DNA of 50,307 bases from Verrucomicrobiales bacterium (GTDB lineage Bacteria; Verrucomicrobiota; Verrucomicrobiia; Verrucomicrobiales; DEV007). Below the pieces are notes generated by a model, which saw only the letters and a list, made by a program, of their open reading frames with translations, was not told the DNA's origin and did not search any database. This document shows, piece by piece, positions 17,250 to 25,961 of this stretch. A program made the translations under genes and the position numbers. The stretch's first letter is position 1, and the number at the start of each line of letters is the position of its first letter. The stretch spans positions 41,874 through 92,180 of the forward strand of contig JANQVJ010000052.1 in NCBI GenBank assembly GCA_030730365.1. The letters are read 5' to 3'.

Positions 17250-18409
17250 GAACATCGACCTTTCTACTGCCAGGTGGGTTGCTTTCGATTCTGATGGCAG
17301 GGCTCTGCGGGTGTGCCGGGCCGCGGCAAAAGGTGGTGACTTCCCCGCCACCGGCAAGCGCGCTCCTCGCCGAGGCGAGAGTGGTCACCCGTCGTGAGGG
17401 ACTGCCGGCGGCCAAGGATCATCTCGTCGCGCGACTCGCGGCGGCGGATGACTCGGGAGGTGCGCTGGAGCGACGAGTGATCACTACGACGGCCGACAGC
17501 TCTCTCATTCTCCCGGATTCGCTTGCGGCAATGGCTCCTGAGAGGCGCGGCCGGACCGCTCTCGCGATCATTCCGGGAACGCGGGCGGGAAATCAGAACG
17601 CCCGAGACCGCACCCGGGAGTGTCTCGAGGGGGCTGCCGCTCAGAGCCGCGTAATGGGATTCGCCACGCACTTTTTGAAAACAGAAGCCCGCGGGACGAT
17701 TGAGCAAAATGCGGACCTGGTCGCAACTCAGATGCGCGGGATTTTTGCCGGGTCAGACGCGGTCATCATCCTGATGCTCTCGAAGGGGGCTCACGACGTC
17801 ATTCATTACCTCCAGCGTGGCGGGGCAGAGCTCCCCGCCGCACACCGGCGCAAACTGGTCGCAGTGATCTCTCTGGCCGGGACGGTGCAGGGCTCGGTCG
17901 TCGCGGAGTGGCTCGTCGCTTCGGGGCGTCCTCTCGCCTCTATGACGCGGTCGTGGCTCACTATCTCCGGGCAGGGTGATGCGATCACGATGCTGCAATC
18001 CATCAGTGAGACTCCCTGGTTACCCGCTCTTGCCCCGGAAATGGACCGCCTTTATCCGCGTCTCACCTGGGTCAGCATCGCGATGGTGCCCGATGGAGCT
18101 GACGGACGCATCCGCGAACGACTCTGGTCTCCCTACCTCCGGCGTCGCATCGAAAAAACGGCGCCCGCCTACAGTCCCAGTGACGGCCTTGTTGAGAGCG
18201 CTGCCTCCGTCCTGCCGGAGACGGTCCGTGTCCCCGAGTGGATCGTAGGCGCTTACGGATCGCACGCGATGCCCAACGGTTCTTACCGCGATGGCAGCCG
18301 TATTGCTCCGCGAACCACTGAACCCGGTCGGGAAAAGCTCGAGCCCGAGACCGGCGGTGAGGTCATTAGCGCTTATCTTAGAGCACTGCCGCAATCATTA
18401 TTGCGCTGA
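17246..18409 (+). CDS. Lipoprotein with alpha/beta-hydrolase features
   Basis: The 387-residue protein starts with a lipoprotein signal: hydrophobic LLSILMAGLCGC with lipobox LCGC and acylated Cys23. The body resembles an alpha/beta hydrolase: LAIIPGTRAGNQ near the first strand, a nucleophile-elbow-like VIILMLSKGAHDVIHYL (Ser in LSKG), VAVISLAGTVQGS, and GAYGSHAMPNGSY near the end, which may hold the catalytic His. It probably acts at the inner face of the outer membrane or in the periplasm on an ester or lipid substrate not readable from sequence. The gene is coupled to the small TPR-like gene and converges on the four-CxxC protein gene with a 10-base gap. Confidence 0.75.
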   Translation: MRTSTFLLPGGLLSILMAGLCGCAGPRQKVVTSPPPASALLAEARVVTRREGLPAAKDHLVARLAAADDSGGALERRVITTTADSSLILPDSLAAMAPERRGRTALAIIPGTRAGNQNARDRTRECLEGAAAQSRVMGFATHFLKTEARGTIEQNADLVATQMRGIFAGSDAVIILMLSKGAHDVIHYLQRGGAELPAAHRRKLVAVISLAGTVQGSVVAEWLVASGRPLASMTRSWLTISGQGDAITMLQSISETPWLPALAPEMDRLYPRLTWVSIAMVPDGADGRIRERLWSPYLRRRIEKTAPAYSPSDGLVESAASVLPETVRVPEWIVGAYGSHAMPNGSYRDGSRIAPRTTEPGREKLEPETGGEVISAYLRALPQSLLR

Positions 18410-18419
18410 GCGAGTTGCC

Positions 18420-18962
18420 TTAACTAAGGACTTTCGGGGCTGGACGTGGCGGGAACGGCTCGAAGTCCGAGGGCACTCCGGGAAAGTTTTCCTGCCGGAA
18501 GCGATCCCAGGTTCGCCTCGTTTCCTCGGAGAGGACACCATTCATCGCCTCCATGCAGTCGAGGCAAATCAGGGCGCTATCGAGTATGTTGTCGCCCTGA
18601 CAGACTCCGACGAGGCCAAACTCCTCGTTTTTAGCCTCTTCGCGGGTCCGGGGGCAGAGGGCGCATTCATCGAAACCGGAAATGTTCCGGAAGTGTTTCT
18701 CCTGAAATTCAGCAAGTTTGCCTTTCGACTCCTCGGACGCTTCCTCGAGCATCCCTGCGAGGCAGGGCATGCAGAGCGCATACTCGATGATGACTTCGCC
18801 TTTTTTGAAATTCTTCGAGATACGGAAGCCATCGGGAAAGTCCGCGAGAGATTCGCCACAACGGGTGCAGGAGACGAAGGGCCTATCCTGATAAAAGGAA
18901 TGGAGCTCCCGCGGGATGGGTTCGCGCTCGGAACGAGCGTGCGTGGATTCCGGGTCGCTCAT
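18420..18962 (-). CDS. Four-CxxC putative zinc-binding protein
   Basis: The 180-residue protein starts at ATG 18960-18962 (MSDPESTHARSE), 5 bases after the FG-GAP gene's stop. Four CxxC pairs are spaced along it: Cys32/35 (CTRC), Cys64/67 (CMPC), Cys100/103 (CALC) and Cys133/136 (CLDC), an arrangement suited to two zinc ribbons. Between them are acidic helical stretches (EESKGKLAEFQEKHFRNISG). There is no signal peptide, although its operon partners are all exported, so it is probably cytoplasmic: a regulator, chaperone or assembly factor. I know no family for it. It is the last gene of a four-gene operon. Confidence 0.75.
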   Translation of the reverse strand: MSDPESTHARSEREPIPRELHSFYQDRPFVSCTRCGESLADFPDGFRISKNFKKGEVIIEYALCMPCLAGMLEEASEESKGKLAEFQEKHFRNISGFDECALCPRTREEAKNEEFGLVGVCQGDNILDSALICLDCMEAMNGVLSEETRRTWDRFRQENFPGVPSDFEPFPPRPAPKVLS

Positions 18963-18967
18963 GCCGC

Positions 18968-20173
18968 TCACTCGTTCCACCCGTCGTTCCACATGATGTG
19001 GGTGCCGCTCTTCCCGGGGGTGATGACTTCGGGCCACCCGTTGCCGTCGAGATCGGCGACACGGATCTGGAGACCGATACCGGGGCCTGCGCCGGCGGGA
19101 GCGTCGCTGATAATCTTTTTGCTCCAGGAGAGGGACTCCTTGTCCCAGTCGTAGTATTGCACGGTAATGGGATCACTGGCGCCCGGGTCTTTGCCGGAGT
19201 GCGCGTAGTAGCGCTTTCCGGTGATGAGCTCGGGCTTGCCGTCGCCGTCGACATCTTCCCAGGCGAGGGCGTGGGCCTGGGAAAACTTGTCGTCGATGAC
19301 ACGCTGACGCCAGGTCGTCGTCCCGTCCGATTGGGGCTCGAGCTGCTCCATCCAGTAAAGTCCGTAGTTGTGGCCGTTGCCCCAGATGATGTCGTTGCGC
19401 CCGTCTTCGTTCAGATCGACGACGAGGACAGGACAACTGGCGTGAGGAAGATCGAAATCGTTGCGCCAGGTCCAGAGTCCCGAGTAGGGGCCGTCGGCGG
19501 GGCATTCGAACCAGCCTTTGCCGAAGAGGATGTCATCCTGCCCGTCGCCGTTGATGTCTCCGAAGCCCATCCCGTGACCGTTAGCTGACTCGGCGACGGT
19601 GTGTTTCTCGGCCTTTACTTTGCCGTCGTCGCCGCGGATGAGGCGGTAGATCTCGGTTGGGTTTGAGGCAACCCAGGAGTTGGTGATCCACTCGGGAGTG
19701 CCGTCTTTGTCGATATCGTAGAGGAAGGCGGCTTCGTTCGCTTTGATGTTCGTGTCAATGAGTTCGTGCATGGTCCAGCCCTCGGCCTTGTAGTTGCCGG
19801 CACCGGGGTTCTCATACCAGACGAGGGCGGGGAGGGTGAAGGCGATCGTGACGATGTCGAGGTCGCCGTCGCCGTCCATGTCGTAGAGATGCTCGGCACT
19901 GTTCTGCACGTAATCGGCTCCGAAGGGGATCAGCTTGCGGACGGGCTGAGGTTTGAAATCGGGCGCGGCATACCAGAACTCACCGGCGGTGATGTCGGGC
20001 TTCCCGTCTCCGTTGATGTCACCGACGGCGAGACCCTCGTTGTTGTCCTTGTGCAGTTGCTGGACTCGCCATTTCAGTTTGGGCGCTTCCTTTTTCGCGC
20101 CCTTTTGCTGGGCGGTCAGGGAGATCACGCAGGCGGCGAGAACGAGGAGGGGGAGCAGGGGGCTGATTTTCAT
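18968..20173 (-). CDS. Secreted FG-GAP/VCBS repeat beta-propeller protein
   Basis: The 401-residue protein starts at ATG 20171-20173 with a signal peptide (MKISPLLPLLVLAACVISL). It has seven calcium-binding FG-GAP motifs, among them DINGDGKPDITAG, DMDGDGDLDIVT, DINGDGQDDILFG, DLNEDGRNDIIWG, DVDGDGKPELITG and DLDGNGWPEVITPG, as expected for a seven-bladed propeller. Such proteins act in extracellular binding or as partners of PVC cytochromes. It lies third in the operon, 44 bases after the PVC haem protein, with the four-CxxC gene next. The length is near the family minimum, and no catalytic motif was seen. Confidence 0.93.
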   Translation of the reverse strand: MKISPLLPLLVLAACVISLTAQQKGAKKEAPKLKWRVQQLHKDNNEGLAVGDINGDGKPDITAGEFWYAAPDFKPQPVRKLIPFGADYVQNSAEHLYDMDGDGDLDIVTIAFTLPALVWYENPGAGNYKAEGWTMHELIDTNIKANEAAFLYDIDKDGTPEWITNSWVASNPTEIYRLIRGDDGKVKAEKHTVAESANGHGMGFGDINGDGQDDILFGKGWFECPADGPYSGLWTWRNDFDLPHASCPVLVVDLNEDGRNDIIWGNGHNYGLYWMEQLEPQSDGTTTWRQRVIDDKFSQAHALAWEDVDGDGKPELITGKRYYAHSGKDPGASDPITVQYYDWDKESLSWSKKIISDAPAGAGPGIGLQIRVADLDGNGWPEVITPGKSGTHIMWNDGWNE

Positions 20174-20217
20174 GATTCGGGGAGCAGGAGGCAATTGGCG
20201 CAGAAGGGGGGGGGAGG

Positions 20218-23200
20218 TCAGAAGTTATTCAATTCGACGAGATCGGCTCTGGAGGCGTCGTCGAGGACTTCGACGGTGACTCCCTCGATGCCGTATCCCT
20301 TGAGTCCGGCGAAGGTGAGTTTCTGGCGACCGGGTTCCTTCACGTCGAGGGTGATTTCGGTTTCGGCCCCGTCGGGCATAGCGATTTCCGTATCACCGTG
20401 GAAAAGATCGAGATCGGCGAGTTTGCCGGTAATCCTGAGTTTAACCGGTCCGGCATTTTTCACTTCGATGAAGGTGCGAGCCACCCCGAGGCGGTTTTTG
20501 CCGCGGCCTTCGATTTCAGGGAGCTCGCCGACAGGCACGGCACCGGCCACGGTCGCGTAGACGGGAGCCCAGGAATAGTCCGAGACTGCTTCGGTGAAGA
20601 TCTTCGTTCCGTAGTGGCCGATGCGGTCGCGGGTCGAGGGGTGTGGCATCAGGGTCTGCCAGTGGCGGATGAAACGGTTCGAGGGTGTTTTGAAGTCACC
20701 GTCCTTGCCGAGTTCAGAGAGGAATCGGACGAGGTGGATGAACTCGTCTTCGCGCAGTTGAGCGGTGAGGCCGGGCGGCATCAACGAGACCGGGCTGATC
20801 TGATTGCTCGCAATCTCGGTCTTGGGAATACGATTTTCCTTCCCGATGGCGTCGCGCACGACAAGTTCGTTGGTGTCCTCACGGGCGATCGCGCCGGCAA
20901 AGGAGTCTCCGTTTTTCAGCGTCACGAGGGTGGTGTGGTAGCCCTCCTTGATCTTCTTGCTTGGCTCGAGGAGCGATTCGATGAGGTAATCGACCGGAGC
21001 ACTCGCTCCGATGCTGACCATGTCGGGTCCGATGACGCCGCCGGCGCCACCGATGGCGTGGCACACGACACATTGCAGCGCGGCGCGGCGGTAGATCACT
21101 TCACCGGCGTGCGGATCACCGAGGGTCGCGACCTGCTTCATCATTGCCTCCATCTCGGCGGGCGTTAGGGCCATTTTCATGGGCTTGATGGTGCCGGCCT
21201 TTTGAAGGGCTGCGACGAGGGCCTCGGGCTTAGTCGCGGCGCTGCTGGCCTTCTGCACACCGGCGAGGGCGATGGCTTGAGGGAGAGTCGCTCCGGAAAG
21301 CGCGTTGCTAAGGGCGACGGGCCCCTGTTTGTTCGCGAGGAAGGCGTCGAAGATCCCGTGGAGGTCCTTACCTTGAGGGGCTTCGGTAAGGACGGCGACG
21401 GCGAGCTTGGCGCCCTCGTTGGGGTCCATCTTCGTCCGACCGATCACGGCGAGGGAACGGAGCAAATAGTCAGATTGGGCATTCTTAGCGATTTCATCGA
21501 GCATCGTCGCGGTCGGGGGGCCGCCGAGAGCGATGAGTCCCTCGAGAGCGGCCCGGCCCTTGGCCTCGTCGGTGGGTGCGTTGAGGAAGGCGGCCCTAAG
21601 GCCCTCGCGGGCGGACTCCAGTTTCCAAAGACCGGCGAGCGAGGCGGCACTGGTGAAGGTCGCGAGGTCGGGCGACTGGAGGAAGCGGGAAAGCCGGGCA
21701 GTGTCCCCGGCGGGCTTCAGCTTGCGCAGACTCCCGGCGTTGGCGAGAGCCTGGAGGATCGTGGTCTGGTGCGCTGGTTTCGCGCCTTCGGTAAGGGCGA
21801 ACTCAAAAAGCGCATTGAGGTCGGCGGCGGATCCAACCTTGGAAATCCAATCGGCCACTCCGGTGACTTGAGCATCGCTCGGGAGCTCGCCCGAGCCCAG
21901 CGCACTGAGGATCTGCGGCACGGCGACGGCCTGATTGAGAGCCCGCACGGCGAAGAGCAGTTGGGTCGTGTTGGCAAAAGGATTTCCGGTCTGTGCAGCA
22001 GCGGTCCAGCGATCGGCGTGCTCGCGGCAGATCGACCAAAGGGCGAAATCGAGGAATTCATCCAATTCAATTCCTTCGAGCGCGCCCAGGGCGATCTTCA
22101 CGGTATCGGGCGAGGAAAGCTGGGCGAGAACGCTGACGCCCCAGAGGCGGACCTGCGGGTGCGGATCGGCGATGGCTTTCTCCGCAAGAGCGAGGGCCTC
22201 GGGATTGGTGGCGGCGTCGTAGTAGATCGCGCGGAGAGCGGCGGCGCGAGCCTTGTGATTCGATGACGAAAGCAGGGCAGCGGCCCCGGCGGCGTCGAAG
22301 CGGTGGAGAGCCTGCGAGGTCCAGACTTTGCGCAGGGCGAAGAGGTCGGGATCGACTCCGGCGGGCGCGCGGGCGGATTCGAGAGCCGCCTGGACGGCTT
22401 CGGGTTGGCGCGCACGCAGCTCGACCGTGGCGGCTTCGCGGGTCCAGCCTTCGGGCGCATTGCTGTGCTGGATGAGGTCTGCTTCGCTCGCTTTCACGAG
22501 ATCGGGAGCTTTGACGAGCTCTTTGCCATCAAAGGTGATCCGCCAGATGCGACCGTGGGCGTGGTCGCGCCGGGGATCGCGGAAGTCGACTTCGCCGTGC
22601 TGAATGATGGGATTGTACCAATCGGCAATGTAGACGGCCCCGTCGGGACCCATTTTCACGTCGATGGGACGGAAGGCGCCGTGGGTCGAGGAGACGAGAT
22701 CCGCAATCTGCGTCGAGGTGTAGGCACTGCCTTTGTCGGTGAGCTGAAAAAGATTAATGCGACTCCCGCGGAAGTCGGGAGCGGCAAGGGCACCCCGGAG
22801 CGTGTCGGGCACGTGACGTCCGGTGAGGGCCTCGACGCCGCAGTGTTTCGGCTGGCCGGGGTTGAGACCGGGGAGAATGCGTGAAGCTCCCGGCGAGCTC
22901 AGGAAAACGCTGCGCGGGAAGACGTAGTTGATGCCCTGGCCGCCCGCACCGTCGGTCATGAAGCTCTGGCCCCATTCATCGAAGACATGGCCCCAGGAGT
23001 TGACGAGTCCCTTCATGAAGACCTCGGCCCGGCGGGTCTCAGGGCGGAAATGCCACATCCCCCCTCCGAGGAGACGACGGACGCCGTAGGGCGTCTCGAG
23101 GTGGGTGTGAATGTAGATGGACTGATTCATCCAGATCATTCCCTCGGGACCCCAGCGGAAAGTGTGGAGGAGATGGTGGGTGTCCTCGGTCCCGAAGCCG

Positions 23201-23673
23201 GAGAGCACGACCTTGCGCTCGTCGGCGACGTCATCACCGTCCGTGTCGCGAAGAAAAAGGACCTCGACCGAGTTCGCGACATAGACGCCGCCGTCGCCGG
23301 GGAGCACCGCGGTGGGAATGTGGAGATTGGTCGCGAAGTCGGTATGTTTGTCCGCGACGCCGTCACCGTTGGTGTCCTCGAGGATGACGATCTTATCCTG
23401 TTCTTCCTGACCGGGCTGGATGTGCGGATAGAGCGGGCTGCTCACGACCCAGAGGCGGCCGCGCTGATCCCAGTTCATGTGCGTGGGGTTCGCCACCGCC
23501 GGCTCACTGGCAAAGAGATTGATCTTCGCTCCCTCGATGAGTTTGAAGGCATTCAGCTGTGCCTCGACTGCCGTGTCGGGAATGTCGCGGAGCCCGTTTT
23601 GAGCGTGCGAGAGAGAGGTGATCGCGCCGAGGGTGAGGATCGTCGCGACCCGGTTGGAAAAGGAGAGTTTCAT
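20218..23673 (-). CDS. PVC-type haem-binding CxxCH protein (membrane-bound dehydrogenase domain)
   Basis: The 1151-residue secreted protein begins MKLSFSNRVATILTLGAI (ATG 23671-23673). Residues about 30-400 form the propeller of the PVC dehydrogenase family, with NPTHMNWDQRGRLWVVSSPL and DKIVILEDTNGDGVADKHTD. Residues about 400-830 are HEAT-like helical repeats. A single haem c motif, CVVCH (about residue 867), sits in the family's conserved C-terminal haem domain (GEVIYRRAALQCVVCHAIGG), followed by PSKKIKEGYHTTLVTLKNGD. The last 250 residues are beta-rich and may bind substrate. It should pass electrons from a periplasmic oxidation to the respiratory chain; the substrate is unknown. The SGNH hydrolase gene lies 29 bases upstream in the same operon. 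Confidence 0.93.
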   Translation of the reverse strand: MKLSFSNRVATILTLGAITSLSHAQNGLRDIPDTAVEAQLNAFKLIEGAKINLFASEPAVANPTHMNWDQRGRLWVVSSPLYPHIQPGQEEQDKIVILEDTNGDGVADKHTDFATNLHIPTAVLPGDGGVYVANSVEVLFLRDTDGDDVADERKVVLSGFGTEDTHHLLHTFRWGPEGMIWMNQSIYIHTHLETPYGVRRLLGGGMWHFRPETRRAEVFMKGLVNSWGHVFDEWGQSFMTDGAGGQGINYVFPRSVFLSSPGASRILPGLNPGQPKHCGVEALTGRHVPDTLRGALAAPDFRGSRINLFQLTDKGSAYTSTQIADLVSSTHGAFRPIDVKMGPDGAVYIADWYNPIIQHGEVDFRDPRRDHAHGRIWRITFDGKELVKAPDLVKASEADLIQHSNAPEGWTREAATVELRARQPEAVQAALESARAPAGVDPDLFALRKVWTSQALHRFDAAGAAALLSSSNHKARAAALRAIYYDAATNPEALALAEKAIADPHPQVRLWGVSVLAQLSSPDTVKIALGALEGIELDEFLDFALWSICREHADRWTAAAQTGNPFANTTQLLFAVRALNQAVAVPQILSALGSGELPSDAQVTGVADWISKVGSAADLNALFEFALTEGAKPAHQTTILQALANAGSLRKLKPAGDTARLSRFLQSPDLATFTSAASLAGLWKLESAREGLRAAFLNAPTDEAKGRAALEGLIALGGPPTATMLDEIAKNAQSDYLLRSLAVIGRTKMDPNEGAKLAVAVLTEAPQGKDLHGIFDAFLANKQGPVALSNALSGATLPQAIALAGVQKASSAATKPEALVAALQKAGTIKPMKMALTPAEMEAMMKQVATLGDPHAGEVIYRRAALQCVVCHAIGGAGGVIGPDMVSIGASAPVDYLIESLLEPSKKIKEGYHTTLVTLKNGDSFAGAIAREDTNELVVRDAIGKENRIPKTEIASNQISPVSLMPPGLTAQLREDEFIHLVRFLSELGKDGDFKTPSNRFIRHWQTLMPHPSTRDRIGHYGTKIFTEAVSDYSWAPVYATVAGAVPVGELPEIEGRGKNRLGVARTFIEVKNAGPVKLRITGKLADLDLFHGDTEIAMPDGAETEITLDVKEPGRQKLTFAGLKGYGIEGVTVEVLDDASRADLVELNNF

Positions 23674-23702
23674 AGAAAATAGGGTAGGTCGGGGGGCTTC
23701 GC

Positions 23703-24725
23703 TCAATTCCTCGTCATGCCGGCAAAAACCCGGGTGCGGGCTTCTTCGATTTTTTTCTCCTCCGCGACGATGAGCGGGTCGAACATGGGGATTTCCTTCG
23801 CATTCTGTCCCTGCTCGTGTTTGCGGAAGAGGAAGAGATAGGTCTCGTTGGCGGGACGCCAGCGGTGGAAAAAGAAACGGTCTTTCTCGATGACGGCGGC
23901 TTTCAGTTCTTCGTAAGCGGGCAGGTTGCGGTCGATGAGAGATCCCTCGGAATAGCCGAGACCCTTCGCGAGTTCGCGTGCGACGATAGCATGACCCGCT
24001 TCGCTGTAGTGGACGCCGTCTTCGGTGAGGGCCGGTTTGGCGACTTCGCCTTTGAAGGAATCGCCGCCCATCTGCGCAAAGAGATCGACAAAACGGAGCG
24101 AGTTCTTTTTCGCGAGGTCGCGGATGCCGTCGCGGAAAATGGCGAGGCGGCGGTTGTTTTCCGTCTGATCGGGCAGCGGTGCCCCGAGGTTCTCGAGGGG
24201 CGGGGGAGAGATCAGCACGATTTCACGCAGACTTTCGCCCGATGTCTTGCGAACGAGTTCGATGAGGGCCTCATAGCCCGCCAGAAAGACGTCGCGGCTG
24301 GCCTCGATCCCGGCGGCGGTGGCAGCGGCATGGGCGGCATCTTCGGTCCAACCCTGGTCGACGGACATGGCGGCCTCGGTCCCGTAGCTGATGAGGACGA
24401 CGCTCGGGGTGGTCTCACCGAGATTGCGGGCGAGGCGATCACGTCCCTCCGACGGTGGTCCGAAATAGGAGCGTGAATCCCCGAAGACCGAGTCACCGCT
24501 CCAGCCGAGGTTGCGCAGGGTGATCCCCTTGACCTCTGGACCGGTCGCGATCTGCAGGGTTGTCTCGATCTGACCGAAGAGGCGCGCTCTTTCAAAGAGG
24601 GTATTGCCGACGAGAACAATCCGGTCGCCCGATTGCAGCAGGGGGGCGGTCGGCTCCTGAGCACTGAGGATGCCGCCAAAGGTGAGCAATCCGCTTAGAA
24701 CGGTGATAAAGGAAGGGGATTTCAT
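23703..24725 (-). CDS. Secreted SGNH/GDSL-like hydrolase
   Basis: The 340-residue protein (ATG 24723-24725, MKSPSFITVLSGLLTFGGIL signal) has an SGNH-fold layout: block I is GDRIVLVGNTLFERAR, where the usual GDS nucleophile motif is replaced by GNT; then ITLRNLGWSGDSVFGD; and block V is EDGVHYSEAGHAIVAR with Asp-x-x-His. The missing Ser in block I makes classic esterase activity doubtful, or the catalytic residue has moved to the GWSGDS segment. It heads the four-gene operon. The same domain is fused to a PVC propeller in the 31274-34450 protein, strong evidence for a shared task, possibly deacetylation of a glycan. Confidence 0.85.
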   Translation of the reverse strand: MKSPSFITVLSGLLTFGGILSAQEPTAPLLQSGDRIVLVGNTLFERARLFGQIETTLQIATGPEVKGITLRNLGWSGDSVFGDSRSYFGPPSEGRDRLARNLGETTPSVVLISYGTEAAMSVDQGWTEDAAHAAATAAGIEASRDVFLAGYEALIELVRKTSGESLREIVLISPPPLENLGAPLPDQTENNRRLAIFRDGIRDLAKKNSLRFVDLFAQMGGDSFKGEVAKPALTEDGVHYSEAGHAIVARELAKGLGYSEGSLIDRNLPAYEELKAAVIEKDRFFFHRWRPANETYLFLFRKHEQGQNAKEIPMFDPLIVAEEKKIEEARTRVFAGMTRN

Positions 24726-24915
24726 TTTAGGAAAATCGGCAGAGTTAGAGGAAGTAAACACCGGTCAGGAGCCCGCGACCAGTCCCCGTACACGCTAAAG
24801 GTGTGTCAACCGGGGAAACCGTTGTATCGCTTTTCAATGCTCAGTTCCAGTTAAATAGGGTCAATCCGCGGCGAAGGTGACTTGGGAGGGTTCCGGCGAC
24901 GCGAAGGTGAGTGGT

Positions 24916-25758
24916 TTAAAAGCCCTTTCGCCAGAGGAAATCGAGTCCGTAGTCCGGATAATAGGCCTGTACGATGAAGGCGACGAGGAAGTAATCGACG
25001 ATGAGGTGAACGATAAGGACCCAGAGGAGACTCTCGGATTTTTCGAACATGCTGCCCTGCGTCCACGCGAAGAGGAAGACGATGAAGATCCCGCATCCCG
25101 TGAAGGCCATGTCGTAGAGCACTGCCGTGTAGATCACCGCCTGTACCGCGTTGGCGAGGCGGAAGGAAAAGAGCGAGCGCAGCAGAGCGAAGGCCGTGTT
25201 CACGAAAAAGAGCTCGTCCCAGATCCCCACGAGGTTGATCCCGATAAAAAGTCGCCGGATTTCCTCCGGATCAGGCGCAGGGCCGAGTGTCCAGGTGCGA
25301 AAGAGTTCGTCGTCGAAAAAGGTGCGGTTGCCCCACTCGTAGGATTTCAAGACGACCCACGCGAGCGGGACGGAGAGGATCGTGTAAATAATATCCTGCT
25401 TCCGCCAGTGCACCGGCCAGAAACGGTAGCGGATGATTCCGCGATCACCGAAGTGGTGAATGATCGCGGGCACGACGATGACAAGAGTGAAGGGAATGCC
25501 GACCTTGAGGAAATTCTCGGTCGCGAGCGAGGGGTTGATATCGGTCAGTCCGAGGAGAACGACACAGCCGAGGAGAGTGGCCATACGCAGGCGTAGCTTC
25601 GGCTCCTCGTCCGTGGCAATGAGCCAGGCCGCGACGACCGCGCTGAGGGTGCCGGCGATCCACTGGGCCGCCGGGATGAGGAGCACCGTCGCAAGGACAA
25701 AAGCAGCGATCATGACCTGTCGGCGCGGGGTGAGAGGGAGATTGAGACTGGTGATCAC
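24916..25758 (-). CDS. CPBP-like intramembrane protein (possible CAAX-type protease)
   Basis: About 280 residues with seven or eight hydrophobic helices, read from GTG 25756-25758 (VITSLNLPLTPRRQVMIAAF); an upstream TTG would add 11 residues. The pattern recalls CPBP intramembrane proteases: a PDPEEIRRLFIGINLVGIWD stretch continuing ELFFVN, followed by YTAVLYDMAFTG and HLIVDYFLVAF. In classic members the motifs are EExxxR, FxxxH and HxxxN. Here the first is degenerate (DELFFVN) and only the last His is clear, so activity is uncertain. The gene ends 190 bases upstream of the SGNH operon and is divergent from the DUF1549 gene at 25962. Confidence 0.6.
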   Translation of the reverse strand: MITSLNLPLTPRRQVMIAAFVLATVLLIPAAQWIAGTLSAVVAAWLIATDEEPKLRLRMATLLGCVVLLGLTDINPSLATENFLKVGIPFTLVIVVPAIIHHFGDRGIIRYRFWPVHWRKQDIIYTILSVPLAWVVLKSYEWGNRTFFDDELFRTWTLGPAPDPEEIRRLFIGINLVGIWDELFFVNTAFALLRSLFSFRLANAVQAVIYTAVLYDMAFTGCGIFIVFLFAWTQGSMFEKSESLLWVLIVHLIVDYFLVAFIVQAYYPDYGLDFLWRKGF

Positions 25759-25912
25759 GGGACAGTTTCGCCGCGGCGGCGCGCGGGTCAAGGGGCTGCA
25801 GCGGAGCGCAGGCTTTCTGGCCGCGATTCATCGCCGGGGGATCAATTCACCACTTACGCTCACACCACCCTCTCGTTGAATCCCGGGGAAGAAAGAATTG
25901 GCGCGATTCCGC

Positions 25913-25926
25913 AATTGTATACAATT
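25913..25926. promoter_or_regulatory. Perfect 14-base palindrome, candidate repressor operator
   Basis: AATTGTATACAATT is a perfect inverted repeat 35 bases upstream of the DUF1549 start at 25962, in the 200-base gap shared with the divergent CPBP-like gene. The core TTGTATACAA has the look of operators used by GntR-family repressors. No such regulator is encoded in the window, so its identity is open. Confidence 0.45.
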
Positions 25927-25961
25927 TTTTAAGGGCGAGGTTTGGACTCGTATCTGATAGA

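Noticed and set aside
21202..22266. A 354-codon frame opposite the PVC haem protein
   Set aside because: Opposite-strand shadow of a well-supported 1151-residue protein with HEAT repeats.
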